This document shows, one piece after another, positions 6,191 through 8,308 of a DNA stretch of 8,308 nucleotides (the first letter of the stretch is position 1; each line of letters opens with the position of its first letter). A model generated the notes under the pieces. That model did no database searches and was not told where the DNA came from. It saw only the letters and a program-made list of their open reading frames with translations. The stretch is from positions 1 through 8,308 of the forward strand of contig DASRJR010000007.1 in NCBI GenBank assembly GCA_035649395.1, given 5' to 3'. The stretch comes from Gp6-AA40 sp035649395 (lineage in GTDB: Bacteria; Acidobacteriota; Vicinamibacteria; Vicinamibacterales; UBA2999). A program made the position numbers and the translations under genes.

Positions 6191-6480
6191 GGGAACGGAG
6201 GTGACGGAGATAACGGAGTCTTTTCAACACGGAGGAACGGGGAAAACGGAGATCGGACCGATCGGCCTCGCAACGACTGAGTGCCGGGTGGACGGATGGA
6301 TCGAGAGGCAACCATGATCACGAGCGCCACTTGGGCACTGAGGCGTTCGTGATCGTGGCTGCCTCTCGATCCATCCCGCGCGTCGCGCGGCGGCCCGAAG
6401 GGCCGGCGCCCACCCGGCTGAGGAGCGCTACGAGTCAAACAAACGCTTCACCAAGGTGCCTCCGCGAACCTCCGCTTTCG
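6191..6480. repeat. Palindromic intergenic element, copy B (ACGGAG-arm, with inserted long hairpin)
   Basis: The 317-nt gap between the propeller-type gene and the HMBD gene holds no gene; the frames through it are GC-rich noise. It repeats the plan of copy A. The left arm has ACGGAG-like units at 6195, 6204, 6213, 6229, 6237 and 6246 (mostly 9-nt steps) and a small palindrome, GATCGG-A-CCGATC (6251-6263). An outer perfect 9-bp stem, GCCGGGTGG (6283-6291) with CCACCCGGC (6410-6418), follows. Inside are CGCGCG-T-CGCGCG (6377-6389) and CGGCCC-GAA-GGGCCG (6391-6405), in the same order as in copy A. The right arm has two CTCCGC units (6460, 6470), the reverse sense of the left arm. It ends a few bases from the stop of the upstream gene. 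The arms match each other less well than in copy A. Confidence 0.72.
6294..6376. repeat. 83-nt near-perfect long hairpin nested in element B
   Basis: Left arm 6294-6328 and right arm 6342-6376 are 35 nt each and complementary except at three positions, around a 13-nt loop. Two of the three mismatches are G-U pairs on the + strand RNA, and the third (A-C) becomes G-U on the - strand, so the fold is kept in either transcript. Copy A has nothing at this position, so it looks like an insertion or an expansion inside the element. It has no transposase and no obvious target duplication. Confidence 0.8.
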
Positions 6481-6483
6481 TCT

Positions 6484-8308
6484 TCAGCGATGCGGGCTCG
6501 TCGCATTCCCCTCGTACGTGCCCGAACCGGGCCCCGGCAGTTCGTCGCGGCGCGGCCCCGTGTACCGCGCGACGTGCAGGCCGGTGTCGTTGTCGACCCA
6601 GTAAATCAATCCGTCCTTGAACACCGGGTAGGTGCGCGCGACTCCCTGTGGAACGGTGAGCGCGTATCCCACTTCGCGGGGCGTGTAGGGATTCGAGATG
6701 TCGATCGCGCGAAGGCCGTGCGAGTACCAGGTCGTAAAAACGAGGTTCTTGAACACCGTCGGGTTGTGGTTCTGCTGCGGGTTCCGCCGCCGCGGCTGCC
6801 CGTTGGGCTCGGTCGTCGCCTGCGTCAGGCACTCTTCGATCTGGTTGTCGGGGATTGCAAACGCACCGACCATGATCGGCGTGATCTCGGATTCGACCGA
6901 CACCATCCGCGCGTAGTTCAACGGACAACCGCCGTTCTCATCCGAGAGCCACACGAACGCCGGCCGCCCTTTGGTGTTGCCGCGCACGCGCGCCGGCCGG
7001 TCGGGGACGAACACCGCACTGTGCGTTCCGGTCGGCTGCGCGTTGACGGGAGGATAGACGTCGAATCGCGAGCGCGTCAGCAGCACCAAGTAGCGATTGA
7101 TTTTGGTTTCGTTCGACGCGTTCGACGCGAGGAAAGCCTTGAGGCCCGGATCATCGTTCACCACCATGCGCAGGCAGTCGTTGGCCAGCAGCGGCAGCTT
7201 CGACGCGTCGATGGCACCGTTGACCGACACGATGGTCGAGCGCTGATTGCAGCCGGCGGTCCCCGCCGCCAGACGCGCGTTGGTGGTGTGCGCGATCGCC
7301 TCCGAGTTGAGGACGTAGAACCCGGCGGTAGTACCGGCAACGTAGACCCGTTCACCGTCGGTGGTGACCGACAACGAGTGCAGCCGGTTCTGCTCGCGGT
7401 TCTGGAAGTTGCCGGCCTGTCCCAAGCCGTTTTTCGACTCGCTGAAGTCGAGGAAGCGGCCGTCCGAGAAGAGCCCGGTCGCATCGGGACGCTCGTCGAT
7501 CGGCGGACCACCGACCTCCTGCAGCGTGAACCCGGCGACGAATCGCGGCTTGGCGAGGATGTCGCCCGTCTCCTCGTCGGTCACCGCCAACACGATCGCA
7601 TCGGGGACCTTGAGACCTGGGTTGTCGGGATCGGGAAGCCCGCCGGTCCAGTTCGTCACGTAGACGAGGATGCGATTCGAATTGGCCGGGTCGTGCCACA
7701 GAAAGAACTCGTGCGACTGCGAATGGAAGTCGACCGTCTCGCTCTTGAACGTCGGCAGACACGTGTTCATGTCGATGCGGTACGTCTCCAGCCGCCCGAT
7801 CGTGTTCGTACCGGCGTTGCGCACGAGGAGATAGCGGTCTTCGCCGCTCTTCGTGCGGTAGACGAGCGAACGCAGCTCGCGATCGTCGAAGCCCTGGTTG
7901 CCTTCCGACATTGCCGGGATCTCGCCGACCTGCACCGGCGGCTGCTTCTCGGGATTCGGCTGAATCTTGAAGATGTTGACGGCGTGACGCACGCCGGCGC
8001 CGTTGGCGTGACCGACGAAGATGCAGTTGCCGGCGATGCCAAGCCCGCGGCCGTCGCCGAGGCCGTCGAGGTCGCCGCCGCGCCACGCGCCGGTGGCGGG
8101 ATCTTTCTCCGACGGCACCGTGAGCACCCAGTGCAGATGTTCGAAGTTGCGGAACAGGTGCAGCTTCTGCTCGACCGCAAAAGCGCCGGCCTTGGCGTCC
8201 GCTTCCGACGAGAACGGATCGATGTTCCCCTGCCGGTTCACGCGCACCGACGGCATCAGCGCCATCGGCGTATCGAACGTGCTCGGCTGACAGCCGGCGG
8301 GATCCTTC
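6484..8308 (-). CDS. Large secreted LVIVD-type/beta-propeller protein, 5' end outside window
   Basis: The frame is open through the right edge: codons upstream of ATG 8265 read ...KDPAGCQPSTFDTP without a stop, so that ATG is not necessarily the start and the signal peptide is probably off the window. The visible part has 607 residues. Counting from ATG 8265, it shows repeated blade-like stretches: SHEFFLWHDPANSNRILVYV (184-203), LHSLSVTTDGERVYVAGTTAG (295-315), HNPTVFKNLVFTTWYSHGLR (500-519) followed by AIDISNP, and VFKDGLIYWVDNDTGLHVAR (548-567). The 'xxVFTTWYSHGLRAIDISNP' form is typical of LVIVD-repeat extracellular proteins. Cys at 81, 169, 339, 364, 447 and 479 suggest disulfides. No catalytic motif was recognised, so it may be a binding or scaffold protein. 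It is transcribed toward the HMBD gene, but element B and 317 nt lie between, so a shared transcript is possible but unproven. Confidence 0.82.
   Translation of the reverse strand, partial: KDPAGCQPSTFDTPMALMPSVRVNRQGNIDPFSSEADAKAGAFAVEQKLHLFRNFEHLHWVLTVPSEKDPATGAWRGGDLDGLGDGRGLGIAGNCIFVGHANGAGVRHAVNIFKIQPNPEKQPPVQVGEIPAMSEGNQGFDDRELRSLVYRTKSGEDRYLLVRNAGTNTIGRLETYRIDMNTCLPTFKSETVDFHSQSHEFFLWHDPANSNRILVYVTNWTGGLPDPDNPGLKVPDAIVLAVTDEETGDILAKPRFVAGFTLQEVGGPPIDERPDATGLFSDGRFLDFSESKNGLGQAGNFQNREQNRLHSLSVTTDGERVYVAGTTAGFYVLNSEAIAHTTNARLAAGTAGCNQRSTIVSVNGAIDASKLPLLANDCLRMVVNDDPGLKAFLASNASNETKINRYLVLLTRSRFDVYPPVNAQPTGTHSAVFVPDRPARVRGNTKGRPAFVWLSDENGGCPLNYARMVSVESEITPIMVGAFAIPDNQIEECLTQATTEPNGQPRRRNPQQNHNPTVFKNLVFTTWYSHGLRAIDISNPYTPREVGYALTVPQGVARTYPVFKDGLIYWVDNDTGLHVARYTGPRRDELPGPGSGTYEGNATSPHR

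Noticed and set aside
6166..6438. 90-codon - strand frame across element B
   Set aside because: It reads straight through the palindromic repeat, is rich in Arg, Ser and Pro, and its pattern comes from the repeat units.
7352..8086. 244-codon - strand frame in another register inside the propeller-type gene
   Set aside because: Its translation is mostly Arg and Ala runs, while the overlapping 607-codon frame has normal composition and repeated blade motifs.

Overview
The window is GC-rich bacterial DNA (about two thirds G+C by eye). It is dense with secreted proteins: nearly every intact gene begins with a signal peptide. The families are a metzincin-like protein, a TolC-independent exported amidohydrolase, a Gln-type cyclase-family protein, a c-heme protein with a peptidylglycine-monooxygenase-like fold, an HMBD copper-type protein and an LVIVD-type propeller. 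There is also a DUF3857 remnant. This mix, with ACGGAG-type intergenic repeats, suggests a soil or sediment Acidobacteriota (perhaps Vicinamibacteria-like). That placement is an inference from gene content; no rRNA or marker gene is present.

Layout. On the + strand: the C-terminal part of a metzincin-like protein (1-534), a short hairpin (560-579), an exported amidohydrolase (868-2199) and a small exported beta-rich protein (2353-2820). Between the first two genes, on the - strand, lies the last ~70 codons of a DUF3857/transglutaminase-type protein (625-846), which looks like a gene remnant. From 2828 to the right edge every gene is on the - strand. In transcription order these are: a large secreted propeller-like protein entering from the right edge (8308-6484), an HMBD/His-Met-rich periplasmic protein (6166-5162), a c-type heme protein with a PHM-like domain (5165-4032), and a secreted cyclase-family hydrolase (3775-2828). 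The second and third overlap by ATGA and are surely co-translated.

The two - strand intergenic gaps (4031-3776 and 6483-6167) are each filled by a related, previously unnamed (to my knowledge) palindromic element. Each has outer arms of ACGGAG units at about 9-nt period, an inner stem on a GGGTGG/CCACCC core, and a centre holding a (CG)n hairpin followed by a GGCC-GAA/TTC-GGCC hairpin. Each starts within a few bases of the stop codon of the upstream gene. The second copy carries an extra 83-nt near-perfect hairpin.

The strongest biological point is the ATGA-coupled pair. An HMBD protein with two His/Met-rich repeats is translated together with a heme protein whose PHM-like domain has lost, by my alignment from memory, all five His copper ligands. 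It looks like a periplasmic metal/heme module built on a copper-free monooxygenase fold.
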